From contig CAVZHO010000015.1 in assembly GCA_963775085.1 (NCBI GenBank), forward strand, positions 1-22,583: a stretch of 22,583 nucleotides of DNA, in the 5' to 3' direction. The notes beneath the pieces were generated by a model that worked only from the letters and a program-made list of their open reading frames with translations, did no database searches and had not been told where the DNA came from. The stretch comes from JAAFIP01 sp963775085. Its GTDB lineage: Bacteria; Pseudomonadota; Gammaproteobacteria; Burkholderiales; Burkholderiaceae_C. The position numbers and the translations under genes were made by a program. Positions 1 to 6,392 of this stretch are shown in pieces; within the stretch, counting starts at the first letter, position 1, and every line of letters begins with the position of its first letter.

Positions 1-837
1 AGCGCTGGTGCCCACATCCGCGCGATGCAGCTGTGCGCCCGCATGACCCGCGCCGGCAAAGACGTGCGTGAATACCACCTGGACGCCGAGCTGCTGCATG
101 AATTCCGCCTGCACGGCTCGCAATACCCCGCCTACGGCAGCATCGTCGCCGCCGGAGCCAACGCCTGCGTGTTGCACTACCGCGCCGACACCGCGCCCAT
201 CCACAGCGGCGAGCTGGTGCTGATCGACGCAGGCTGCGAGCTGGACGGCTATGCCAGCGACATCACCCGCACCTTCCCCGCCAACGGCAAGTTCACCGGG
301 CCGCAAAAAGAACTGTATGAACTGGTGCTGGCCAGCCAAGAGGCCGCCATCGCCGTCACTAAACCCGGCATGCGCTTCATCGACCCCCACGAAGCCGCCG
401 TCAAAGTGCTGGCCCAGGGCATGCTGGACGCAGGCCTGCTGGACAAGAACAAAGTAGGCAGCCTGCAAGACGTGATCGACCAGCGCGCCTACTTCCAGTT
501 CTACATGCACCGCACCGGCCACTGGCTAGGCATGGACGTGCACGACTGCGGCGGCTACAACGAGCTGAGCGAGCTGGACAAAATCACCGAACGCAAAGAC
601 CCGCTCAGCAACGAGACCATCAAAAACCGCCCCAGCCGCATCCTGCGCGAAGGCATGGTACTAACTATTGAACCCGGCATCTACGTGCGCCCCGCCCCCG
701 GCGTGCCGGAGAAGTTTCACAACATTGGGATTCGGATTGAGGATGATGCGGTGGTCAACAGTACAGGGTGCGAGTTGATTTCTCGGGGGGTGCCGGTGGA
801 TTGGAAAAATATTGAAGCTATCATGTCGGCAGGCTAA
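1..837 (+). CDS. pepP: Xaa-Pro aminopeptidase PepP (5'-truncated by window edge)
   Basis: Metallopeptidase of the M24 family that removes an N-terminal residue preceding proline; cytosolic. The reading frame is open from base 1, so the window starts inside the gene; the ATG at 25 is internal. The catalytic pita-bread domain is present with all five expected metal ligands: Asp in LVLIDAGCE (codon 226-228), Asp in SDITRTF, His in HRTGHWLG, Glu in EPGIYV and Glu in GIRIEDD. Compared with my recollection of E. coli PepP, the loop between the HWLG and EPGIYV motifs is longer (ELDKITERKDPLSN region), which is common in beta-proteobacterial homologues. Base composition drops towards AT in the last 150 bases, where the accessory insertion begins. 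The C-terminus looks complete. Family assignment is firm; the gene symbol is by homology. Confidence 0.93.
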   Translation, partial: SAGAHIRAMQLCARMTRAGKDVREYHLDAELLHEFRLHGSQYPAYGSIVAAGANACVLHYRADTAPIHSGELVLIDAGCELDGYASDITRTFPANGKFTGPQKELYELVLASQEAAIAVTKPGMRFIDPHEAAVKVLAQGMLDAGLLDKNKVGSLQDVIDQRAYFQFYMHRTGHWLGMDVHDCGGYNELSELDKITERKDPLSNETIKNRPSRILREGMVLTIEPGIYVRPAPGVPEKFHNIGIRIEDDAVVNSTGCELISRGVPVDWKNIEAIMSAG

Positions 838-880
838 TTCAAACGAAGCATATTTAATCAATGTTAATGTAAGACTCACT

Positions 881-2410
881 ATGCAAACTAAAAAAATTGG
901 CGACCTAAATCTCGGAAAAATAGATGCTAAAAATGAAGTTTTAAGAAGTGAAGAGCGCGATGTCTTTGAATTGAGTTTTTTAGTGCCGCCTAACTTTCCA
1001 ATAAAAGCTTTCGAGACTTACAAAAAATCAATAGTCGAAGGCCCGAAAGGTACTGGAAAAACAGCACTTCTGAGATACTTAGAGACTAAAGAAAAAAAGG
1101 CAAACAACCACACAAGCTTTATTTTATTTAAAAGTGAGTTCACTGAAGCCGACAAAAGTGGAATCGGTGCAGATTCTTCAGTGACGGTTGCAAATATTGT
1201 TCCTGGCAATGCGGGTGTGACCGACGCGTCTATGCACTGGCGGCTATATCTTCATGCACTTATTGCGCAACGCTTAGCGATTGTTGACGGTGTTTTTCAA
1301 CAGACGGTTGATTTGCAAAATTATCTCAATCTGTTTAAAGGTGGCTCAAATCGAACATTTGAGTTTAAAAAAGGTACGGCCTCGATAGATCTATCAGTTA
1401 ATCCTAAGGCCACACTACAAGTCGATTTTGGTTTAGCAGAAAATGATCGTCGCCCGTTATCAGAATTGGTCGGTAGAGCAGATTCGTTGTACAAAAAGCT
1501 TTGGCCTCTGAATAAAAAAAGTTTATGTATTTTTATCGATGAACTCGAACTGACCGCTTTAGATGGAGCCCGACGCCTGCGAGATGCAGCACTAGTACGG
1601 GATTTAATTCTGGCTTGCGAGATCTTCATAAGAGCTAATGCTGAACGCCAATACCCTGTTCATTTATTTGTCGCAATTCGCTCGGATGTGGTTTCATTGG
1701 CATCCTCTACGGGTACTGAAATAAATAAAATTGTTCAGGATCATGGCGCTCGCATCTCTTGGTCGCAATCCATTCAGCAAGACGATATGCATTCCTTACT
1801 TCAACTGGTCTCTAGACGGTTGCAAGTTGCGACTGACCAGCACCCTAGCAAAGATAAGTACTGGGAAACATGGAATCGATTTTTCCCGTCCATTGTCGAT
1901 GGAAAAAATGCAACCAGTTATTTGTTACATCAAACTTGGTACAAGCCTAGAGACTTGATTCGATTGTTAGTAACATGTGCTGAATCCAACCCAAACGAGA
2001 TCTCCTTTTCGGAGCGGGCGTTATTGGCAATGCGCAAAGAGTACTCTCGCAAGTGCTGGGACGAGTTGGCGGAGGAGCTTAGCTTGAAGTACGACCAAAG
2101 CGGCATTTCCGGCATCAAGCAACTTTTAACTGGAGCACAGGTAACTTTTTCAGTCAATGATCTTGCAAGCCGTTTGCGTGAAAAGCGCGCCATTTACCCT
2201 CAGATTGATAGCTTAGTACAACGCGGCTTTACTGCTACTGCAATCGCTCATGATTTGTATCGTGTTGGTGCCATAGGAAATATTACAACCTCGGGCGAAT
2301 ACTTAAGATGGAGTTTTCGTGGTGACGATGAGCCACTTCTTGAAGAGACTTTTCGATTACACGACGCTTTGCGGCCAGTCTTTTCAGCAAACTTCTCTAA
2401 AGCGCGTTAG
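881..2410 (+). CDS. P-loop ATPase, probably Sll1717-like family
   Basis: A 509-residue protein with a Walker A motif GPKGTGKT (residues 54-61) and a Walker B-like LCIFIDELE (about 213-222), followed by a helical region with FVAIRSD (sensor-like) and a C-terminal part resembling a winged helix. This layout fits the stand-alone P-loop ATPases named after cyanobacterial Sll1717, whose function is not established and which often sit in variable or defence regions; I am only moderately sure of that name. The frame is open further upstream to an ATG at 812, but that would overlap pepP by 26 bases and add a non-conserved extension; ATG 881 is preferred, although no strong Shine-Dalgarno precedes it. 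The gene is strikingly AT-rich (lysine AAA runs, TTA leucines) against the GC-rich surroundings, indicating recent transfer. No partner nuclease gene adjoins it. Confidence 0.6.
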   Translation: MQTKKIGDLNLGKIDAKNEVLRSEERDVFELSFLVPPNFPIKAFETYKKSIVEGPKGTGKTALLRYLETKEKKANNHTSFILFKSEFTEADKSGIGADSSVTVANIVPGNAGVTDASMHWRLYLHALIAQRLAIVDGVFQQTVDLQNYLNLFKGGSNRTFEFKKGTASIDLSVNPKATLQVDFGLAENDRRPLSELVGRADSLYKKLWPLNKKSLCIFIDELELTALDGARRLRDAALVRDLILACEIFIRANAERQYPVHLFVAIRSDVVSLASSTGTEINKIVQDHGARISWSQSIQQDDMHSLLQLVSRRLQVATDQHPSKDKYWETWNRFFPSIVDGKNATSYLLHQTWYKPRDLIRLLVTCAESNPNEISFSERALLAMRKEYSRKCWDELAEELSLKYDQSGISGIKQLLTGAQVTFSVNDLASRLREKRAIYPQIDSLVQRGFTATAIAHDLYRVGAIGNITTSGEYLRWSFRGDDEPLLEETFRLHDALRPVFSANFSKAR

Positions 2411-2596
2411 TAATTTTAAAGTTCACCCCCCAGTTAATTCGGCTTCAGAAATAACTAGGGTAACTTAAATTTTGGTGGTGCGTCGCCCATTGGCCCGGCT
2501 TAACAATGACTGAATTGACTTAGTGATTGAACTGGCGTACGTGGATGTTGATGTTGCGCCGCAGGCAAGGTACTTCATGGTCAATATACCCTCAGA
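2411..2596. other. Non-coding gap in the accessory region
   Basis: There is no supported gene between the ATPase stop and the DUF1016 remnant. Short open frames on either strand (for example a roughly 38-codon minus-strand frame beginning MKYLACGATS) match nothing I recognise. No tRNA, clear terminator hairpin or terminal inverted repeat is visible. The segment is probably a recombination junction between the AT-rich ATPase gene and the toxin-antitoxin cluster. Confidence 0.5.
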
Positions 2597-2899
2597 TCAC
2601 GCGGCGCTCTGTTCGCTATCTTGGTCTTTCGCCTGCTCCAGCAAATCCGCCCGCTCCCGCTCCAGTTCCCTTCGCAGTTCGTCCTCGGTCGGCAGCACCA
2701 GCCTATAGCGGCTGGCAAACAGCTGCTCGTTGTCGTTCAGTACCGAATAGCGCACGACGGACTGGTCTTTGTGCTCGCACACCAAAATGCCAACCGTCGG
2801 GTTGTCGTCTTTGCCTCGGCGCAGGTCGTCGTACATGCGCACATACATGTTCATTTGGCAGATGTCTTGGTGGCTGAGCTGACCTTCGGTTAGAGTTGC
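2597..2899 (-). pseudogene. DUF1016/YhcG-type PDDEXK nuclease, C-terminal remnant
   Basis: The reading frame encodes EGQLSHQDICQMNMYVRMYDD followed by DDNPTVGILVCEHKDQSVVRYS, LFASRYRLVLPTE and an acidic coiled tail. This is the characteristic end of DUF1016 (YhcG, PD-(D/E)XK nuclease superfamily) proteins, which are normally about 330-380 residues. Here only about 97 residues remain. The upstream end is cut off at the TAA (2900-2902) that also terminates the MqsA-like frame, so the N-terminal domain and most of the nuclease domain are gone. An internal ATG (2854) could start an 85-residue peptide, but no functional nuclease can result. The remnant lies directly downstream of the decayed mqsA, suggesting deletion or recombination fused the two loci. 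Confidence 0.75.
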
Positions 2900-3318
2900 T
2901 TACGCTATTTCTGCCAGCAACTCAGGATGCCGATCCAGCACCCTAAGCAACTTCACCAACGCCAACGGTGGTTTGGTCTTCCCATTCTCATACCGAGAAA
3001 ACGCATTCACCCCACCGCCAAAGATCTGCGCGGCTTGGTGGTGGTCTAGGTCGAGTTTTTTGTGTGCTGTCATGATGAACGTGGAGTCCACGATGGCGGC
3101 GTTGACTTGTTGGTTGAACTCGCCCATAAGGGTGTTGACGCGGCGAGACACTTTGGCATCCAGCACGGCCTCGTTGCATACAGGACAAAAGTCGCCGTTG
3201 ACGGCGGGCAAGGTGGTGGATTCGCCTTTGTAGGTGTAGGGCGTGCGCGGGTGCCCGGCACCAGTTCAGCCTCGCCGTAGGCGGGGCATTTCATTGAGAT
3301 CTTGGGCGTGGTGGTCAT
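2900..3318 (-). pseudogene. MqsA-family antitoxin, frameshifted
   Basis: MqsA antitoxins have an N-terminal zinc domain (two CxxC pairs) and a C-terminal HTH that represses the operon. The N-terminus starts at ATG 3318 (MTTTPKISMKCPAYGEAELVPGTR), abutting the toxin stop at 3319-3321. The frame is lost around 3245-3255. The rest continues in another frame as PYTYKGESTTLPAVNGDFCPVCNEAV through the HTH hallmark IFGGGVNAFSRYENGKTKPP and LLRVLDRHPELL. A one-base loss restores the alignment. In addition, the first zinc pair reads CPAY instead of CPxC, a single-base Cys-to-Tyr change. Two independent lesions argue for a real pseudogene rather than a sequencing error. An internal ATG at 3211 could still yield a 103-residue HTH protein. 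No MqsR or DUF4258-type toxin gene precedes it; its upstream neighbour is a ParE-type toxin. Confidence 0.8.
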
Positions 3319-3717
3319 TCACACCTGCGCTAAGTCAAATATCAACTGCTTGTGATGTTTGATCGACAGCAAATAAATACTGTCCGCTACCAAAGCATAA
3401 AGCACGGTGTAGTCGGTCATCACGTATTCGCGCAATTCACCATCTTCAGACACGTTGGCTAACTGCGTGGCGACGGATTGTGTTTTTTGCAGTGCTTGCA
3501 AGGTCTGTGCTTGCCGATCAAAGAAGCGGCGGCCGTAGCGCGGGTGATTTTCGAGATTGCGGATGACGGTGTCCACCAATTCGACCATGAGGCGGTCAAA
3601 CCCAACGGGGAATTGGTGGTCAGTCCAGTACCTTTCGATGTCGGTGAGGTTGGCTTCTAAGTTTGGGGTAAAGCGCACGTTAATGTGCGCGGCGGTGGAC
3701 GCAGCAGATTTGGCCAT
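3319..3717 (-). CDS. RelE/ParE-family toxin (partner of the Phd antitoxin)
   Basis: A 132-residue protein of the RelE/ParE toxin superfamily: an N-terminal FTPNLEANLTDIERYW helix, NLENHPRYGRRFF in the middle, and the typical C-terminal strands ELREYVMTDYTVLYALV and IYLLSIKHHKQL. Such toxins act as mRNA interferases or gyrase poisons; which applies here cannot be read from sequence. It lies 9 bp after the stop of a Phd/YefM antitoxin gene on the same strand, the normal antitoxin-first order. The reading frame is complete, with no visible lesion, so the pair is probably functional. The mqsA remnant starts immediately after its stop codon, which may reflect fusion of two toxin-antitoxin modules. 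Confidence 0.85.
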   Translation of the reverse strand: MAKSAASTAAHINVRFTPNLEANLTDIERYWTDHQFPVGFDRLMVELVDTVIRNLENHPRYGRRFFDRQAQTLQALQKTQSVATQLANVSEDGELREYVMTDYTVLYALVADSIYLLSIKHHKQLIFDLAQV

Positions 3718-3726
3718 AGCGCTGCG

Positions 3727-4059
3727 TTATCGAGCAGGCGCTTTGACTGATGGGGCACTTTGTTTGGCTGCCGCAGCACGGCGCTTCTGTATGGCGAGGA
3801 TGCTGGCGCGGGCATCGCTGCTGCGACCTGCAGCTACGTCTGCCAAGCCTTTTTCGGCCTCATTGAGCCACATCATGTGAATGGCCGAGTTTTCTAGGCG
3901 GTGGTAATGGTCTAGCTTTTGCGCGTCTATCAGCGCGGCGGCTGGGCGGCCGTCTTTGGTAATGATGGTCTCGGTGCCGTGCATAGCGTCGTCTACCAGA
4001 GCGGACAGGTTTGCACGGGCCTGGGTGAAGGGGACGATGTCGGATACGGCGATGGCCAT
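3727..4059 (-). CDS. Phd/YefM-family antitoxin
   Basis: A 110-residue antitoxin. The N-terminal Phd/YefM fold shows IVPFTQARANLSALVDDAMHGTETIITKDGRPAAALID, which binds the operator. The remainder (HRLENSAIHMMWLNEAEKGL and an Ala/Lys-rich tail) should wrap and neutralise the downstream toxin. The start ATG at 4059 has an AGGA Shine-Dalgarno about 7 bases upstream. Two TGTACAT boxes 12 bp apart lie 37-55 bp upstream and are the expected autoregulatory operator. It is the first gene of the phd-parE operon; both genes are intact. Confidence 0.87.
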   Translation of the reverse strand: MAIAVSDIVPFTQARANLSALVDDAMHGTETIITKDGRPAAALIDAQKLDHYHRLENSAIHMMWLNEAEKGLADVAAGRSSDARASILAIQKRRAAAAKQSAPSVKAPAR

Positions 4060-4095
4060 GTTGGTGTCCTAGTGGGGGTCAATCTCAGCGTAAAG

Positions 4096-4114
4096 TGTAC
4101 ATCAATCTGTACAT
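4096..4114. promoter_or_regulatory. YefM-type operator: two TGTACA boxes, 12 bp apart
   Basis: TGTACAT occurs at 4096-4102 and again at 4108-4114, giving a 12-bp centre-to-centre spacing. Each TGTACA core is itself palindromic. From memory, the E. coli yefM-yoeB operator consists of adjacent long and short repeats with TGTACA cores at 12-bp spacing. The position just upstream of a Phd/YefM antitoxin gene makes autoregulation by that protein the likely role. Confidence 0.75.
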
Positions 4115-4146
4115 TAACAGAATTGAGTGATTTGCTTGCAACTTGA

Positions 4147-4470
4147 TCAGGCCAACGCCTCCAACCCATGCTTCTGCACCACCAACAGCAGTTTCAGCGC
4201 CATGCCGCTGGGTTGTTTGCTGCCAGACTCCCACTTTTGCACGGCGGATTCGCTGGTGTTGAGGTACTTGGCAAATACGGGCTGGCTGACATGCGCGCTC
4301 TGGCGAATGCGCTTGATTTGGGTGGGCTTCAGGCTGGCAGGTACTGCCATGCACGACGCATCAAATTTGCACATGGTGATGGCATCTATGGTGCCCACTT
4401 TTTGTAGTGCGGCTGCGGAGGTGTGGATGGCCTCAAAGGTGTCACTTTTGTATTTGGTTTTAGCAGTCAT
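4147..4470 (-). CDS. HigA-type HTH antitoxin, now without its toxin
   Basis: A 107-residue XRE-family protein. The N-terminus (YKSDTFEAIHTSAAALQKVGTID) and the C-terminal HTH (SLKPTQIKRIRQSAHVSQPVFAKYLNTSESAVQKWESGSKQPSG) are typical of HigA/NadS-like antitoxins encoded directly after a RelE-like toxin. A GGAG Shine-Dalgarno lies about 7 bases before ATG 4470. The preceding toxin gene is reduced to a stub overlapping this start codon, so the antitoxin is an orphan. It may still act as a repressor of its own promoter or interfere with related toxins encoded elsewhere in the genome. Confidence 0.82.
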   Translation of the reverse strand: MTAKTKYKSDTFEAIHTSAAALQKVGTIDAITMCKFDASCMAVPASLKPTQIKRIRQSAHVSQPVFAKYLNTSESAVQKWESGSKQPSGMALKLLLVVQKHGLEALA

Positions 4471-4550
4471 AGCATATCTCCAGAAGGTCGCTCTTGGCTA
4501 TCAATTGGTTGAGCTGCGATTTGGCCAGTCCTGCATGAATACGCGGGTCT
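4460..4550 (-). pseudogene. C-terminal stub of a RelE/HigB-type toxin
   Basis: A minus-strand frame reads AGLAKSQLNQLIAKSDLLEICYDC then TAA at 4460-4462, overlapping the first codons of the HigA-type antitoxin. The tail resembles the C-terminus of the RelE/ParE-family toxins normally paired with this antitoxin class, which end in a helix followed by an (L)xEIC-like motif. The frame is closed upstream by a TAG near 4550, so about 75-80% of the toxin is missing. The left boundary is approximate. The assignment rests on a short match plus the overlap with the antitoxin start. Confidence 0.55.
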
Positions 4551-4606
4551 TGCGGCTAGCGCCAAATGAGAAACTATATTTAGACGAAATAACGTAGAAT
4601 TAAACC

Positions 4607-4858
4607 ATGGACGCTATCCTCTGTACCCACAGCATTGGCATCTCCGACTTGCGAGAGGCTCCGGCGCGTATGTTTGAGCAGGCGGGGGACGAGGCGGTGG
4701 TGGTGCTTAACCACAACCGGCCTGCGGGCTATATTGTGTCCACGCAGTTGATGGCGCGCATTTTGGAGCAGTTGGCCGACCGCGCCATTGCCAACAAAGC
4801 CGCTACGCGCCTGGCTACCGTCAAAGCTGCCCGAAAAATCACGCTGGATGAGCTTTGA
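4607..4858 (+). CDS. StbD/RelB-type (Phd/YefM fold) antitoxin
   Basis: An 83-residue antitoxin with the diagnostic core HSIGISDLREAPARMFEQAGDEAVVVLNHNRPAGYIVS, very like StbD and related Phd/YefM-fold antitoxins, followed by a helical, basic C-terminal half ending KITLDEL. It is oriented opposite to the HigA-type gene, and the two starts share a short AT-rich intergenic region. A possible -10 (TATATT, 4575-4580) lies in that region; there is no clear Shine-Dalgarno. The 3' end overlaps the toxin start by 11 bp, giving translational coupling. Confidence 0.87.
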   Translation: MDAILCTHSIGISDLREAPARMFEQAGDEAVVVLNHNRPAGYIVSTQLMARILEQLADRAIANKAATRLATVKAARKITLDEL

Positions 4859-5138
4859 ACTGGCCATCCACCCCGAGGCCGAACGCGAATGGGGCAAGCT
4901 GGACGAGGCGGTGAAGCGCCGCTTTAAGCTCAAACTGCAAAAAGAGCGGCTGGTGCAGCCCCGCGTGGCCAAAGACGCGCTGCACGGCCTGCCCGACACC
5001 TACAAAATCAAAATCACCACGCCGCAGTACCGGCTGGCCTACCATGTGGACGATGCAGCGCGGCTGGTGACCATACTGGCGGTGAGTACGCGTGAAGATG
5101 TGTATGCGTTGCTCAGCGGCAGGAAAATAGCCTTGTAG
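4848..5138 (+). CDS. StbE/RelE-family toxin
   Basis: A 96-residue RelE-superfamily toxin: FELAIHPEAEREWGKLDEAVKRRFKLKLQKER, then VAKDALHGLPDTYKIKI, then YRLAYHVDDAARLVTILAVSTREDVYALL. This matches the compact ribosome-dependent mRNA interferases of the RelE/StbE type. The frame is open upstream to 4788, but the start at ATG 4848, overlapping the antitoxin stop, gives the normal family N-terminus. The stop codon TAG (5136-5138) lies at the edge of a dispersed hairpin repeat, so the last residue or two could have been set by that insertion. With the antitoxin this is an apparently intact pair. Confidence 0.87.
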   Translation: MSFELAIHPEAEREWGKLDEAVKRRFKLKLQKERLVQPRVAKDALHGLPDTYKIKITTPQYRLAYHVDDAARLVTILAVSTREDVYALLSGRKIAL

Positions 5139-5176
5139 TCCATGTCAGTAGGACATTTGCAGCTACATATTTTATA
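5135..5176 (-). repeat. Dispersed hairpin repeat, copy A
   Basis: Contains GTCCATGTCAGTAGGAC followed by TTGCAGCTACATATTTTATAG, matching five other copies in the window when read on the minus strand. The GTCC...GGAC arms form a short stem. It occupies the whole gap between the convergent StbE-like toxin and EVE genes; both stop codons (5136-5138 plus strand, 5172-5174 minus strand) fall within it. It could serve as a bidirectional terminator. Confidence 0.8.
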
Positions 5177-5633
5177 GCTTACTAATCCGCTGCACCTCTA
5201 CCCAATGCACCGCCTCCACCGGCGTGATGGACAGCCGGTTACCGCGCTGCAAGATGCGCAGCTCGGCCAGCTCGGGCGTGCTGCGCAGAGTGGCCAAGGG
5301 GATCAGGGGCAGCTTTTGCACCAGTTGCACGTCCACATGCAGCCAGCGCGGGGCATCGGGCTTGGATTTGGGGTCGAAATATTTGCTCTTGGGGTCAAAC
5401 TGCGTAGCATCGGGGTAGGCCAGGCGGCTGATGCGCACGATGCCGGCGATGCCGGGCTCGGGGCAGGACGAGTGGTAGAAGAAGGCCAAGTCGCCCACCT
5501 GCATGTCGTCCCGCATAAAGTTGCGGGCTTGGTAGTTGCGCACGCCGACCCATGGCACGGTCTGCTGCGGGCTGGCGGCCAGGTCGTCGATGGAGCAGTC
5601 GGAGGGCTCGGATTTCATCAGCCAGTAGCGCAT
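5172..5633 (-). CDS. EVE-domain protein
   Basis: A 153-residue single-domain protein of the EVE family (PUA-like fold; human THYN1 homologues). The signature MRYWLMKSEPSDCSIDDL at the N-terminus, then WVGVRNYQARNFMRDDMQVGD and FFYHSSCPEPGIAGIVRI are all present. Eukaryotic and bacterial members are thought to bind modified bases in DNA or RNA; the substrate here is unknown. A strong AAGGAGG Shine-Dalgarno (plus-strand 5638-5644) lies just ahead of the start. Length is normal. Although it adjoins toxin-antitoxin genes, its composition matches the core genome and this is probably a resident gene bordering the accessory region. Confidence 0.92.
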   Translation of the reverse strand: MRYWLMKSEPSDCSIDDLAASPQQTVPWVGVRNYQARNFMRDDMQVGDLAFFYHSSCPEPGIAGIVRISRLAYPDATQFDPKSKYFDPKSKPDAPRWLHVDVQLVQKLPLIPLATLRSTPELAELRILQRGNRLSITPVEAVHWVEVQRISKL

Positions 5634-5658
5634 GGGGCCTCCTTGGCGGGGTATGTTG

Positions 5659-5685
5659 GGTTGGAAGTATAAATACCTGCCAACC
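5659..5685. promoter_or_regulatory. Nested inverted repeat upstream of the EVE gene
   Basis: GGTTGG (5659-5664) pairs with CCAACC (5680-5685), and inside lies GTATAAATAC, itself a GTAT/ATAC dyad. The double dyad lies about 26 bp upstream of the EVE start and about 90 bp upstream of the MOSC start, in a divergent intergenic region. It could be an operator for either gene, or a transcript hairpin. No cognate regulator is adjacent. Confidence 0.45.
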
Positions 5686-5705
5686 TTTCTGTTTTGTCAG
5701 GCATA

Positions 5706-5755
5706 TTGGCAAGTAGTCCCTGTCAACAGGACGTAAGCAGCTCCTATTTTTATAG
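5706..5755 (-). repeat. Dispersed hairpin repeat, copy B
   Basis: Contains GTCCCTGTCAACAGGACGT followed by AAGCAGCTCCTATTTTTATAG, the same minus-strand orientation as copy A. It lies between the divergent EVE and MOSC genes, immediately upstream of the MOSC start. The MOSC frame remains open through the repeat back to 5694, so an over-long automatic start call would translate it. Confidence 0.82.
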
Positions 5756-5774
5756 TGATTTTACAATCCCACGT

Positions 5775-6368
5775 ATGCACCCTCCTACCTCCTGCCAGCT
5801 TCTCAGCATCAATATCGGCCAAGCCCAGCCGCTGCTTGCACAGGGCCGCAGGTTTTTGTCGGGCATTGGCAAACGCGCTGTGCCCGGCAGCGTGGAAGTG
5901 GGCAAGCTGGGCCTGGCTAGCGACGAGCAGGTAGAGCAAAGCATCCACGGCGGGCCGGACAAGGCGGTGTATGCCTACCCGGCTGAGCACTATGCCTACT
6001 GGCAGGTGCAGCGGCAGGCGCACGGGGTGAGCCTGTTTGACGAGGCCTTGCCAGCGGGTTTTGTGGGCGAGAACCTGACGATCAGCGGCCTCTTGGAAGA
6101 CGCGGTGTGGATCGGCGACCAGCTGGTGTTTGCCGATTGCGTGCTGCGCATGACCGCGCCGCGTGAGCCCTGCTTCAAGTTTGACGCGGTGATGGGCTTT
6201 GCCCAAGCCGGGCGGCAGATGGTGCTGACGCAGCGCTGCGGTTTTTACCTGAGCGTGCAGCAGCCGGGCACCCTTACCGCTGGTGAGGCGTTCACGCTGG
6301 TCGCCGGGCAACGCGCGATGACGATGGCGCAGGCCATCAGCGGCAAACGGGCCAAGCACCTGCGCTAG
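5775..6368 (+). CDS. MOSC-domain protein, YiiM-like
   Basis: A 197-residue protein of the MOSC family (sulfur-carrier domain related to molybdenum cofactor sulfurases). Visible motifs are SIHGGPDKAVYAYPAEHYAYW, FVGENLTISGL and the cysteine motif APREPCFKFD, which corresponds to QPRSPCYK in E. coli YiiM (as I recall it). YiiM handles N-hydroxylated bases together with molybdenum enzymes; a similar detoxification role is inferred only. The frame is open to 5694, but that stretch translates the hairpin repeat, so ATG 5775 (MHPPTSCQLLSINIG) is chosen. No clear Shine-Dalgarno is present. It converges with the SDR gene 24 bp downstream. Confidence 0.88.
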   Translation: MHPPTSCQLLSINIGQAQPLLAQGRRFLSGIGKRAVPGSVEVGKLGLASDEQVEQSIHGGPDKAVYAYPAEHYAYWQVQRQAHGVSLFDEALPAGFVGENLTISGLLEDAVWIGDQLVFADCVLRMTAPREPCFKFDAVMGFAQAGRQMVLTQRCGFYLSVQQPGTLTAGEAFTLVAGQRAMTMAQAISGKRAKHLR

Positions 6369-6392
6369 GGGCTGCGCCGCCTGCGCCGGGGC

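Noticed and set aside
812..880. Earlier ATG (812) for the P-loop ATPase
   Set aside because: It would overlap the pepP 3' end and add a sequence that changes with pepP codons; ATG 881 is at the onset of AT-rich composition.
838..900. tRNA or att site at the pepP side of the accessory region
   Set aside because: No tRNA-like cloverleaf, integrase gene or matching direct repeat was found at the other end near 5140.
5694..5774. Longer N-terminus of the MOSC protein beginning at 5694
   Set aside because: The extra 27 codons translate hairpin repeat copy B and have no family match; ATG 5775 gives the normal N-terminus.
6369..6392. GC-rich gap between MOSC and SDR genes as another REP element
   Set aside because: It is only partly similar to the repeat in topB and too short to call; perhaps a simple terminator.
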